A DNA stretch of 64,000 nucleotides from Leisingera sp. M658 (GTDB lineage: Bacteria; Pseudomonadota; Alphaproteobacteria; Rhodobacterales; Rhodobacteraceae), in contig NZ_CP083546.1 in NCBI RefSeq assembly GCF_025144145.1, positions 385,001-449,000 on the forward strand. The letters run 5' to 3'. The position numbers and the translations under genes are program-made. Under the pieces are notes generated by a model. That model worked only from the letters and a program-made list of their open reading frames with translations, did not search any database and had not been told where the DNA came from. Below are positions 34,488 through 42,329 of this stretch, piece by piece; position 1 is the stretch's first letter; every line of letters starts with the position of its first letter.

Positions 34488-36260
34488 TCAGACCTGCTGC
34501 GGACGCATGTCGTCTTTGCTGATGCCAGCAACGGCGACCGGTTTCTTCATTGCGTCGCGGCGGAACGGCTCACCCAGTTCCTGGTTGATCATCGCTTCGA
34601 TCAGGGTGGTGATGCCTTTCTTCTGGTCTTCGCAGGCCTGACGCAGGGCGTCGGTCAGCTCGTCCTGGGTGCGGGCAATCACCCCTTTCAGGCCGCAGGC
34701 ATTGGCAATCCCGGCGTAAGAGACCTGCTGGTCCAGCTCGGTGCCGACAAAGTTGTCGTCGAACCACAGGGTGGAGTTACGCTTTTCGGCGCCCCACTGG
34801 TAGTTGCGGAACACAACCTGGGTCACGGCGGGCCATTCCTCGCGGCCGATCGCGGTCAGCTCGGTCACGGCGATGCCGAAGGCGCCGTCGCCCGAGAAGC
34901 CGACAACCGGAACGTCCGGGCAGCCGATTTTCGCACCGACAACCGCCGGCAGGCCGTAACCGCAGGGGCCGAACAGGCCGGGGGCCAGGTATTTGCGGCC
35001 GTCTTCAAACGACGGGTAGGCGTTGCCGATGGCGCAGTTGTTGCCGATGTCCGAAGAGATGATCGCGTCTTTCGGCAGTCCGGCCTGGATCGCACGCCAT
35101 GCGCGGCGCGGGCTGAGCCAGTCGGGCTTGGCATCGCGGGCGCGCTGGTTCCAGGTGGTGCCGGGATCGTCCTGCTCGCTGTCCATCGAGGACAGTTCCT
35201 GGGCCCAAGCCGACTTGGTGTGCGAGATCAGCGCCTTGCGCTCATCACGGCCCGCGTCGCCTGCGGTATCCGCCAGCTGGCTAAGGATGGTGTCTGCAAC
35301 GGTCTTTGCGTCGCCGACGATGCCCACGGAGACTTTCTTGGTCAGGCCGATGCGATCCGGGTTGATGTCAACCTGGATGATTTTCGCGTCGGTCGGCCAA
35401 TAGTCGATGCCATAGCCGGGCAGGGTCGAGAACGGGTTCAGGCGGGTGCCGAGTGCCAGCACCACGTCAGCTTTGGAGATCAGCTCCATGCCGGCCTTGG
35501 AGCCGTTATAGCCCAGGGGGCCAGCAAACAGCGGGTGCGAGCCGGGGAAGGCGTCGTTGTGCTGGTAGCCAACGCAGACCGGGGCATCCAGACGCTCGGC
35601 CAGGGCCATGGACGCGGGGATCGCGCCGCCGATGACAACGCCGGCACCGTTCAGGATGACCGGGAACTTGGCGTTCGACAGCAGCTCAGCTGCCTGGCTC
35701 ACCGCATCCGCGCCGCCGGAGGGCAGTTCAAAGTCGACGATTGCAGGCAGGTCGATGTCGATCACCTGAGTGAAGTAGTCGCGCGGCACGTTGATCTGGG
35801 CCGGCGCCGAGTTGCGCTTGGCCTGCATGATCACGCGGTTCAGGACTTCGGCCATGCGCGAAGGGTCGCGCACTTCTTCCTGGTAGCAGACGCAGTCGGC
35901 GAACATGCGCATCTGTTCCATTTCCTGGAAACCGCCCTGACCCATGGTCTTGTTCGCGGCCTGCGGGGTGACCAGCAGCAGCGGGGTGTGGTTCCAGTAG
36001 GCGGTTTTCACGGCGGTCACAAAGTTGGTGATGCCGGGGCCGTTCTGGGCAATCATCATCGACATCTTGCCGGTGGCGCGGGTGTAGCCGTCCGCCATCA
36101 TGCCGCCCGAACCTTCATGGGCGCAATCCCAGAAGGTGATGCCTGCCGGCTCAAAGATATCGGAAATCGGCATCATGGCCGAACCGATGATGCCAAAGGC
36201 GTGTTCGATGCCGTGCATTTGCAGGGTTTTGACGAAGGCTTCTTCGGTGGTCATTTTCAT
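34488..36260 (-). CDS. xsc: Sulfoacetaldehyde acetyltransferase
   Basis: This 590-residue ThDP enzyme cleaves sulfoacetaldehyde with phosphate to sulfite and acetyl phosphate. The N-terminal EEAFVKTLQMHGIEHAFGI, the HEGSGGMMADGYTRATGK region and QNGPGITNFVT match Xsc. The ThDP-binding motif begins GDGAFGIAVTELTAI and ends in VVFRN. Length is the usual for Xsc. The ATG at 36260 has AGGAG about seven bases upstream. It heads the operon xsc-tauE-pta-soeA-soeB-soeC, and TauR boxes lie 87-119 bases upstream. Confidence 0.95.
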   Translation of the reverse strand: MKMTTEEAFVKTLQMHGIEHAFGIIGSAMMPISDIFEPAGITFWDCAHEGSGGMMADGYTRATGKMSMMIAQNGPGITNFVTAVKTAYWNHTPLLLVTPQAANKTMGQGGFQEMEQMRMFADCVCYQEEVRDPSRMAEVLNRVIMQAKRNSAPAQINVPRDYFTQVIDIDLPAIVDFELPSGGADAVSQAAELLSNAKFPVILNGAGVVIGGAIPASMALAERLDAPVCVGYQHNDAFPGSHPLFAGPLGYNGSKAGMELISKADVVLALGTRLNPFSTLPGYGIDYWPTDAKIIQVDINPDRIGLTKKVSVGIVGDAKTVADTILSQLADTAGDAGRDERKALISHTKSAWAQELSSMDSEQDDPGTTWNQRARDAKPDWLSPRRAWRAIQAGLPKDAIISSDIGNNCAIGNAYPSFEDGRKYLAPGLFGPCGYGLPAVVGAKIGCPDVPVVGFSGDGAFGIAVTELTAIGREEWPAVTQVVFRNYQWGAEKRNSTLWFDDNFVGTELDQQVSYAGIANACGLKGVIARTQDELTDALRQACEDQKKGITTLIEAMINQELGEPFRRDAMKKPVAVAGISKDDMRPQQV

Positions 36261-36346
36261 GGCGGGTTCTCCTGAGTGAGACGCGGAATTCCCCCGGGCG
36301 CAGTGCCGGGAATTGACTCTGGTTTAGGGGGCGGGGGGAGGCCGGG

Positions 36347-36379
36347 TTAGGGCCAGTTATCAGGCCCGGATAGGTCCAA
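36347..36379 (-). promoter_or_regulatory. Putative TauR boxes upstream of xsc
   Basis: On the minus strand, TTGGACCTAT (36379-36370) and CTGGCCCTAA (36356-36347) form a direct repeat with a 23-base period. They match boxes at tauR and tpa (CTGGMCYTAA). Binding by the MocR regulator is inferred. Confidence 0.7.
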
Positions 36380-36462
36380 AACTGGCGTGATGAAAATAGC
36401 AAAGGGGGATTTTCATATACGCTTCAGCCGGTCACGCTGTGCAGGCGCATGAATGCAGCTGA

Positions 36463-36497
36463 CGCGGCAAATGATACGTTTGGTATCATTTGCCGCG
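36463..36497. repeat. 15-bp inverted repeat downstream of tauR
   Basis: CGCGGCAAATGATAC (36463-36477) pairs with GTATCATTTGCCGCG (36483-36497) across five bases (gtttg). It lies 24 bases downstream of the tauR stop, on the minus strand. There is no T-run, so it is a weak terminator candidate or an operator. Confidence 0.45.
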
Positions 36498-36520
36498 CCA
36501 TTCGCTGCGGGCTTCTGGAT

Positions 36521-37981
36521 TCAGCCTTGCTTCAGTGCCTTGGCAATCAATGCCAGGCCAGGCTCAATCCTTGTGACGGGAATCGAAGAATAGCCAAGCC
36601 GGTAATAATTCTGCCGTCGGTGCTCGGCATCAAAAAACGGTGCGCCGGGCTCGATGATAACGCTTTTTTCCTTCAGCCGTTCTGCAACAGCGGTGGTATC
36701 CACCCCCTCCGGTGCCCGCATCCACAGGGCCGAGCCGCCAAAGCTGCCGACGCCGGCAATGGTGAGGCCGTGCTTGCCGATGGCATCCTCGATCACGGCG
36801 CGGCGGTCATGCAGCACCTTGGCGGTGCGGCGGATCTGGGCGTCGTAGTGGCCCAGCGACAGGAAATAGGCGACGGTGCGCTGGACGTGGCCCGGCGGGT
36901 GCCGCAGCACGCTGGCGCGCAAAGCCCTGGCCTGGCGGATAAACGGCTCCGAGCCGACCAGATACCCAAGCCGCAGCCCGGGAAACAGCGACTTGGAAAA
37001 ACTGCCGGCATAGATCACCCGCCCTTCGGTATCGAGAGACTTCAGCGAAGGGGAAGGCGCGCCCAGAAAGGACATCTCGAATTCGTAGTCATCCTCGACG
37101 ATCACCGCGTCGATTTCACTGGCCCGCTGCAGCAGCTCCTTGCGCCGTTCCATCGGCATGGTGAAGGTGGTCGGGCTTTGATGGCTGGGGGTGCAAAAGA
37201 TCACATCGGTGTCTTGCGAAATCCGCTCGGGCGGCATCCCGCCGTCATCGACCGGAATGCAGTCCACCTGGCAGCGGGTCTGCACCACCTGGTCGCGCAG
37301 GGTGTAATAGGCCGGATCCTCGACCGCAGCCCGCCGCCTGCGGTTCAACAGCAGCTGGCAGGTGATCCACAGCGCATTCTGGGCGCCCAGGGTGATTAAA
37401 ACCTCTTCAGGCCGCGCAGTGATCCCGCGCCGCGGCAGCGTGTGGCGGGCGATGTATTCGATCAGCAGCGGATCGTCCTGGTCAAAGTAATCATTTGCCA
37501 GCGCGGCAAAATCTTTCTGCCCCAGCGCCCGCAGCGCGCACAGCCGCCAGTTGGCATGGTCAAACAGCGAGGCATCGGCTTGCCCGTAGATGAACGGATA
37601 GCGGTACTCGCGCCAGTTCTGGGGTTTGCGCGGGGTGTCGCCGCCGGTAAAGCTGCGCGCCAGCACCTTGCCCCAATCCATCGCATCGCCGGACTTCTGC
37701 TGCGGCGTGTAGGAGGGCGGCACCGGCGCATTGTCGGAAACAAAATAACCCGACCGCCCGCGCGAGGTAAGGTAATCATTGGCCAAAAGCTCGGTATAGG
37801 CCAGCGTCACGGTGATCCGGCTGATCCCCAGATGCGCCGCCAGTTTGCGCGAGGACGGCAGTTTTTCCCCGACCCGGAACCGCCCGGACAGAATGCCCTC
37901 GGCAATCATTTCCTGGATCTGCGCTTGCAGAGTGCCCTGGGCGTCAGGGTTGAGGAAAAAGGTATCGACGGAAATGCCCAT
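36521..37981 (-). CDS. tauR: MocR-type regulator of taurine metabolism
   Basis: The 486-residue protein is a GntR-HTH plus aminotransferase (MocR) regulator. Residues ~15-75 form the winged helix (GEKLPSSRKLAAHLGISRIT and NDYLTSRGRSGYFV). The rest resembles a fold-type-I aminotransferase, with the PLP lysine in AGSFSKSLFPGLRLG. TauR of Rhodobacter is an activator of taurine genes that senses taurine with PLP. Start ATG 37981 has AAGGTGG upstream. Its own upstream region contains TauR-like boxes, so it is probably autoregulated. Downstream lie xsc and its operon. Confidence 0.9.
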   Translation of the reverse strand: MGISVDTFFLNPDAQGTLQAQIQEMIAEGILSGRFRVGEKLPSSRKLAAHLGISRITVTLAYTELLANDYLTSRGRSGYFVSDNAPVPPSYTPQQKSGDAMDWGKVLARSFTGGDTPRKPQNWREYRYPFIYGQADASLFDHANWRLCALRALGQKDFAALANDYFDQDDPLLIEYIARHTLPRRGITARPEEVLITLGAQNALWITCQLLLNRRRRAAVEDPAYYTLRDQVVQTRCQVDCIPVDDGGMPPERISQDTDVIFCTPSHQSPTTFTMPMERRKELLQRASEIDAVIVEDDYEFEMSFLGAPSPSLKSLDTEGRVIYAGSFSKSLFPGLRLGYLVGSEPFIRQARALRASVLRHPPGHVQRTVAYFLSLGHYDAQIRRTAKVLHDRRAVIEDAIGKHGLTIAGVGSFGGSALWMRAPEGVDTTAVAERLKEKSVIIEPGAPFFDAEHRRQNYYRLGYSSIPVTRIEPGLALIAKALKQG

Positions 37982-37996
37982 GCGCGCCACCTTAGG

Positions 37997-38034
37997 GTGG
38001 ACTTAAACGCGGTGCAATCTGGACTTAGGGCCAG
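37997..38034. promoter_or_regulatory. Putative TauR boxes between tauR and the divergent gene
   Basis: GTGGACTTAA (37997-38006) and CTGGACTTAG (38019-38028) form a direct repeat with 22-base spacing, and TTAGGGCCAG (38025-38034) is an overlapping box in the opposite orientation. They lie immediately upstream of tauR. A similar arrangement occurs at xsc and tpa. Confidence 0.65.
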
Positions 38035-38088
38035 TTTCGGGAAATCTGCTGCTTGCTTTGGTTCGGCCGGGAGTGGCAACTTGCCGCC

Positions 38089-38832
38089 ATGCTTAAAGTA
38101 CTAGGCCATTTGGCAATTGTTGTTCTTTTTACGATTCTCAGCCAGTTGGGCGGCATCGCCTGGTTGACCGCGCTAGCCTTCCGGCGGCGGCTGTTGGCGT
38201 TCCTGATCTTTTACGCAGGCCTAAGCATGGCTGCCGTTTGGGCCGCGCCGTATTTCGGCCGGATAGCACTCAGCTGCGGAGGACGCGGGCCTTTGCAGGT
38301 GCAATCCTGGGTCTATTGCGCCTTGAACCGGAACTACGTGACGCCAGAACTGGCAGAGTTGCTGCAGGACACCGCCGCGGTTATGAACCAGACCTTTCCC
38401 GGTACGGTGACACAAGTACTGGACGCGAATTTCCCCGTGCTGCCCGGGTTCCCGTTGCTGCCGCATTTGTCCCATGACGATGGCAACAAGGCCGACCTTG
38501 CCTTCTACTATGCGGATGCCGAGGGGTATGCGCCTGGGGTAACCCGGTCGCCCTTGGGCTATTTTGCCTTTGAGCAGGGACCAACGGGCTGTCCTGGCAA
38601 CAAGCTGACTCTGCGCTGGGACTTGGACTTCTTGCAGCCGCTCTGGCGGGACCTGAAGCTCGATGCAGGCCGGACCCGCCATCTGCTGCAGATATTGGCA
38701 GCAGATAAGCGCACTGGAAAGATCTTTCTGGAGCCGCATTTGCAGGACCGCCTGAAGGTGCGCTCCAGCAATTTGCGCTTCCAGGGTTGCCGGGCGGCGC
38801 GGCATGACGACCATATTCACTTGCAACTCTGA
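38089..38832 (+). CDS. Membrane protein with a LAS-type peptidase signature
   Basis: The 247-residue protein starts MLKVLGHLAIVVLF and has two hydrophobic N-terminal helices (residues ~4-25 and ~31-55). The middle has LSHDDGNKADLAFYY, a match to the H-x6-D zinc-ligand motif of the LAS (MepA/VanY-like) metallopeptidases, and the protein ends with DDHIHLQL, matching their closing H-x-H motif. Zinc-ligand spacing and order agree with the family. I infer a periplasmic peptidoglycan or peptide hydrolase tethered in the inner membrane. Nothing else identifies its substrate. It diverges from tauR. Confidence 0.6.
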   Translation: MLKVLGHLAIVVLFTILSQLGGIAWLTALAFRRRLLAFLIFYAGLSMAAVWAAPYFGRIALSCGGRGPLQVQSWVYCALNRNYVTPELAELLQDTAAVMNQTFPGTVTQVLDANFPVLPGFPLLPHLSHDDGNKADLAFYYADAEGYAPGVTRSPLGYFAFEQGPTGCPGNKLTLRWDLDFLQPLWRDLKLDAGRTRHLLQILAADKRTGKIFLEPHLQDRLKVRSSNLRFQGCRAARHDDHIHLQL

Positions 38833-38917
38833 TCCGTGCTGCCTGCTTAGTCTTCTCCGGGCACAACGTCCCATGCGCCCAAGAAACATCAGGTGAGCCG
38901 GGCGGCTCCGGTGTTTT

Positions 38918-38972
38918 GACCCGTTTCTTGCGGTTTTAATCACCCGGCGGCGGCAAGCGCAAGAAACGGGTC
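38918..38972. repeat. 15-bp inverted repeat upstream of the SDR gene
   Basis: GACCCGTTTCTTGCG (38918-38932) and CGCAAGAAACGGGTC (38958-38972) are perfect inverted repeats separated by 25 bases. The position, 59 bases before the SDR start codon, suits an operator or structured leader. Confidence 0.5.
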
Positions 38973-39030
38973 GAGCGCAGCTGGGTGGGGCGCTTAGGTC
39001 AAGGCCAGCTAACCAATGGAGGCTTTGACG

Positions 39031-39786
39031 ATGGAACTGAAAAACAAGACACTCATCATTACCGGCGCCAGCAGCGGCATTGGCGCCGCCGCGGCACTGC
39101 TGTTTGCAGCAGAAGGGGCCAATGTCGTGCTGGGGGCCAGGCGGCAGGCGGAATTGCAGACCCTTGCCGGGCAGATCAACCAAAGCGGCGGCAAGGCGGC
39201 CTGTCTTGCCGGCGATGTCACCAGCGAAGCTTATTCGGCAAACCTGGTGGCTCTTGCCGTGGAAGAATTCGGCGGGCTGGACGGGGCTTTCAACAATGCG
39301 GGCATGATGGGCGAAATGGGGCCGGTGGAGCATATGGACGCCGCCAATTGGAACGCGGTAATCGCGGCCAACCTGACGGGGGCATTTTTTTCGGCCAAGG
39401 CACAGATCCCGGCGCTAAGGGCGCGGGGCAGCGGGTCGATTGTCTTTACCGGATCTTTTGTCGGCGTCAGCAACGGCGGCATGCCGGGCATGGGGGCCTA
39501 TGCCGCGTCAAAGGCCGGGCTGGTGGGGCTGGTTCAGTCGCTGGCCTCTGATCATGCGGCGGAAGGCATCCGGGTGAATGCCCTGCTGCCGGGCGGCACC
39601 AAGACCGCGATGGCCGGCGACGATCCGGAGACGCACAGCTTTATCGCCGGGCTGCACCCGATGAAGCGGATGGCCGAGCCGTCCGAAATTGCCCAGGCCG
39701 CAGTGTTCCTGTTGTCCGACCGGTCCAGTTTCGTAACCGGAACGCCAATGGCCGTGGACGGCGGGGTTGCCGTGCGGCTGGTCTAG
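39031..39786 (+). CDS. Short-chain dehydrogenase/reductase
   Basis: The 251-residue SDR has the Rossmann motif TGASSGIG at the start, NNAG at about residue 90, the catalytic Ser in FTGSFVG, and Tyr/Lys in YAASKAG (YxxxK). It would use NAD(P)H on an alcohol, ketone or similar. The substrate is unknown. Its position next to the sulfonate genes could suggest sulfoacetaldehyde or aldehyde reduction, but that is only an idea. Start 39031 is chosen for GGAGG eight bases upstream; an in-frame ATG at 39016 is possible. Confidence 0.9.
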   Translation: MELKNKTLIITGASSGIGAAAALLFAAEGANVVLGARRQAELQTLAGQINQSGGKAACLAGDVTSEAYSANLVALAVEEFGGLDGAFNNAGMMGEMGPVEHMDAANWNAVIAANLTGAFFSAKAQIPALRARGSGSIVFTGSFVGVSNGGMPGMGAYAASKAGLVGLVQSLASDHAAEGIRVNALLPGGTKTAMAGDDPETHSFIAGLHPMKRMAEPSEIAQAAVFLLSDRSSFVTGTPMAVDGGVAVRLV

Positions 39787-39809
39787 GCGCCAGCACTTAA
39801 AACGAAAAA

Positions 39810-39832
39810 GCGCCCCGGAAATTCCGGGGCGC
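39810..39832. terminator. Bidirectional terminator between SDR and tpa
   Basis: GCGCCCCGGAA and TTCCGGGGCGC (39810-39820 and 39822-39832) form an 11-bp perfect stem. On the minus strand it is followed by TTTTTCG and so ends tpa; on the plus strand by AGTTTG. Confidence 0.85.
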
Positions 39833-39859
39833 AGTTTGATCGTCCAACAGGGAGAGATG

Positions 39860-41257
39860 TCAGCCGAATACTTTGGTCAAAGCCTTGTCGACCGCATCGC
39901 AGATCTGGTCGATGTCGTCTGCGGTGGCGATCAGCGCCGGGCTGAAGCACAGGGTGTTGTTGCGGCCCGGCAGCGAGCGGTTGGTGACGCCGATGATCAC
40001 GCCTTGCGCGCCGCATTCCGCGACAACCTGCTGGGCCAGTTTCTCGTCCACCGGCTCCTTGGTTTCGCGGTCGGCAACCAGTTCGGCGCCCAGGAACAGG
40101 CCCTTGCCGCGCACATCGCCGATAACTGCGTGCTTTTCCATCAGTGCGCGCAGATTGCCCAGCATCCGCTCGCCCATGGCATTGCAGTTGTCCAGCAGGT
40201 TTTCGTCTTCGATGATTTTCATGTTTTCCAGCGCCGCGGCGGGACCGGCGGTGCAGCCGCCAAAGGTCGAGATGTCGCGGAAATAACCCATCGGGTCCGA
40301 GGCATCTTCCTTGAACATGTTGAAGACTTCCTCGGTGGTCACCATGCAGGCAATCGCCGCATAACCTGAGGCCACGCCTTTGGCCATGGTCACAAAGTCC
40401 GGCTTGATGCCGTACTGCTGGTAGCCGAACCACTTGCCGGTGCGGCCAACGCCGCAGACCACTTCGTCGATGTGCAGCAGCACGTCGTGCTTCTTGCAGA
40501 TCTCCTGCACGCGCTCCCAGTAACCTTCGGGCGCTTCGATGACACCGCCGCCTGCGGTCACCGGCTCCAGGCAAAGGGCGCCAACGGTTTCCGGGCCTTC
40601 GCGCAGGATCACTTCCTCAATCGCGTCTGCCGCGGCAATGCCGAACTCGCGGCCCGACAGGTGCTCAAGCCCCAGTTCATGCTTGCGGTATTCCATGCAG
40701 TGGGGGACGCGGACAAAGTCCGGCGCAAACGGCCCGTACTGCGCATTGCGCTCGTCCTGGCCGCCCGCCGACATGGTCGCCAGGGTGGAGCCGTGGTAAT
40801 CGCGGTCGCGGTACAGGATCTTGGTTTTCTTGCCGCCGTATTTCTTGTGGGCGATTTGGCGGATCATCTTAAAGGCCTTCTCGTTGGCCTCGGATCCGGA
40901 GTTGGTGTAGTAGACGCGGGTCATGCCCGGCATCTTCTCGATCAGCTTTTCGGCAAACAGCGCACCGGGGATGGAGCCGGCCGAGTTGGCGAAATAGCAG
41001 ATCTTCATCATCTGTTCGTAGACGGCCTTGCAAACGCTTTCGCGGCCATAGCCGACGTTGACGGTCCAGACACCGCCAGACACCGCATCCAGGAACTCCT
41101 TGCCGTTCTGATCCCAGACGCGCATGCCCTTGCCTTCGACAATGATGCGCGGGTCAGTGGTTTCCAGCGCCTTGTGCTGGAACAGGTGATGCCACATGTG
41201 GGCCTTGTCGGCCTCGACCACACGGGAGAGATCGTTTTCGTTGAACGTGCCGTCCAT
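39860..41257 (-). CDS. tpa: Taurine:pyruvate aminotransferase
   Basis: The 465-residue class III aminotransferase converts taurine plus pyruvate to sulfoacetaldehyde plus alanine. Its start (NDLSRVVEADKAHMWHHLFQH) and PAG-type region (YYTNSGSEANEKAFKMIRQ) match Tpa. The PLP lysine is in FVTMAKGVASGYAA, preceded by LLHIDEVVCGVGRTG. It feeds Xsc. ATG at 41257 has AAAGGAC upstream. TauR boxes precede it, and a terminator follows. Confidence 0.93.
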   Translation of the reverse strand: MDGTFNENDLSRVVEADKAHMWHHLFQHKALETTDPRIIVEGKGMRVWDQNGKEFLDAVSGGVWTVNVGYGRESVCKAVYEQMMKICYFANSAGSIPGALFAEKLIEKMPGMTRVYYTNSGSEANEKAFKMIRQIAHKKYGGKKTKILYRDRDYHGSTLATMSAGGQDERNAQYGPFAPDFVRVPHCMEYRKHELGLEHLSGREFGIAAADAIEEVILREGPETVGALCLEPVTAGGGVIEAPEGYWERVQEICKKHDVLLHIDEVVCGVGRTGKWFGYQQYGIKPDFVTMAKGVASGYAAIACMVTTEEVFNMFKEDASDPMGYFRDISTFGGCTAGPAAALENMKIIEDENLLDNCNAMGERMLGNLRALMEKHAVIGDVRGKGLFLGAELVADRETKEPVDEKLAQQVVAECGAQGVIIGVTNRSLPGRNNTLCFSPALIATADDIDQICDAVDKALTKVFG

Positions 41258-41357
41258 GACATGTCCTTTCGGCGTTAGAAGTGAATCAGGCTGCCCGGAA
41301 CCCTACAGGGCTTCAGAGGCGTATTATGTACCAGAAACGTCAGATTCCGGGAATTCG

Positions 41358-41390
41358 TTAGGGCCAGAGCATGTGCTTGCTTAGGTCCAG
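41358..41390 (-). promoter_or_regulatory. Putative TauR boxes upstream of tpa
   Basis: On the minus strand, CTGGACCTAA (41390-41381) and CTGGCCCTAA (41367-41358) form a clean direct repeat with 23-base period. They lie about 100 bases upstream of the tpa start. They are also 161 bases from the divergent BKACE gene. Confidence 0.8.
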
Positions 41391-41550
41391 AGACGTCCGG
41401 TTCAGCGAATTAGCGGCGCGGCGCCGGCTGCGGATTGCCCTGGAACAAATGTTCTGAAGTTACCGGCTTGAGAGCGGATGTCCCAAAGGGGCAAGCTGCA
41501 GGCATCCTGGGCGCGAGTCGCGGCTGGGCGGACCGCAAAGGAGGTAACCG

Positions 41551-42327
41551 GTGGCGGAATACAGATTGATGGTGGCCCCGAACGGGGCCCGCCGCGGGCG
41601 CGGCGATCACCCTGAATTGCCGGTGACACCACAGCAGACGGCAGCGGCGGCTGCAGCCTGTTATGCGGCCGGCGCCCAGGCCCTGCATCTGCATGTGCGC
41701 GACGATGCGGGGCGTCATTCGCTGGATGCGGGCCGTTACCGCGAAGCCCTTGATGCGGTGCGGGAAAGCGCGCCGGGGATGGCGGTGCAGATCACCACCG
41801 AAAGCGCCGGTGTCTATGACACTTCTGCCCAATTCGCTTGCCTGGAGGCGTTGCGCCCTGCCGCGGCTTCGGTTTCCGTCCGGGAAATGGCACGGGACAC
41901 CAGCATCGCCACGCGGGCCTATGCGCTGTGCGCAGAGGCGGGGACGCAGGTGCAGCACATCCTGTATGGTCCGGACTGCATCGCTCAGCTGCGCGTCTGG
42001 TATCAGGACGGCACCGTGCCCGGTGCGATGCGCGATGCGATCTTTGTTCTGGGCAAATACACCCCGCCGGTGCTGGCGCACCCTGACGGGCTCGCGGCCT
42101 TTCGTGACGCAGCGGCGGATCTGCGTCTCAACTGGACTGTCTGCGCCTTTGGCCGGCATGAGCACGCCTGCCTGCTGGCCGCCATCGCCGCAGGCGGGGA
42201 TGCGCGAATCGGATTTGAGAATAACATCGAAACACCGGAAGGCGGGCTGCTGGCAGACAATGCAGCCTCGGTTGCCGCCTTCGTCCAGGCCGCGCGGGAT
42301 GCGGGCCATCGCCTTAAGGAGTGCTGA
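41551..42327 (+). CDS. Beta-keto acid cleavage enzyme (BKACE/DUF849)
   Basis: The 258-residue protein begins with GTG at 41551 behind AAAGGAGG. It matches the BKACE family: MVAPNGARRG, DHPELPVTP, the zinc-binding HLHVRD (H-x-H), TTESAG, and later WTVCAFGRHEHACLLAA and RIGFENNIETPEGG. BKACE enzymes cleave a beta-keto acid with acetyl-CoA to a CoA thioester and acetoacetate. The specific substrate cannot be read from sequence. It is divergent from tpa and translationally close to an aminotransferase gene, three bases downstream. Confidence 0.88.
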   Translation: MAEYRLMVAPNGARRGRGDHPELPVTPQQTAAAAAACYAAGAQALHLHVRDDAGRHSLDAGRYREALDAVRESAPGMAVQITTESAGVYDTSAQFACLEALRPAAASVSVREMARDTSIATRAYALCAEAGTQVQHILYGPDCIAQLRVWYQDGTVPGAMRDAIFVLGKYTPPVLAHPDGLAAFRDAAADLRLNWTVCAFGRHEHACLLAAIAAGGDARIGFENNIETPEGGLLADNAASVAAFVQAARDAGHRLKEC

Positions 42328-42329
42328 TC

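Noticed and set aside
34458-36275. A 605-codon open frame opposite xsc
   Set aside because: The minus-strand frame is a full-length Xsc with ThDP motifs; the plus-strand frame is histidine- and valine-rich shadow sequence.
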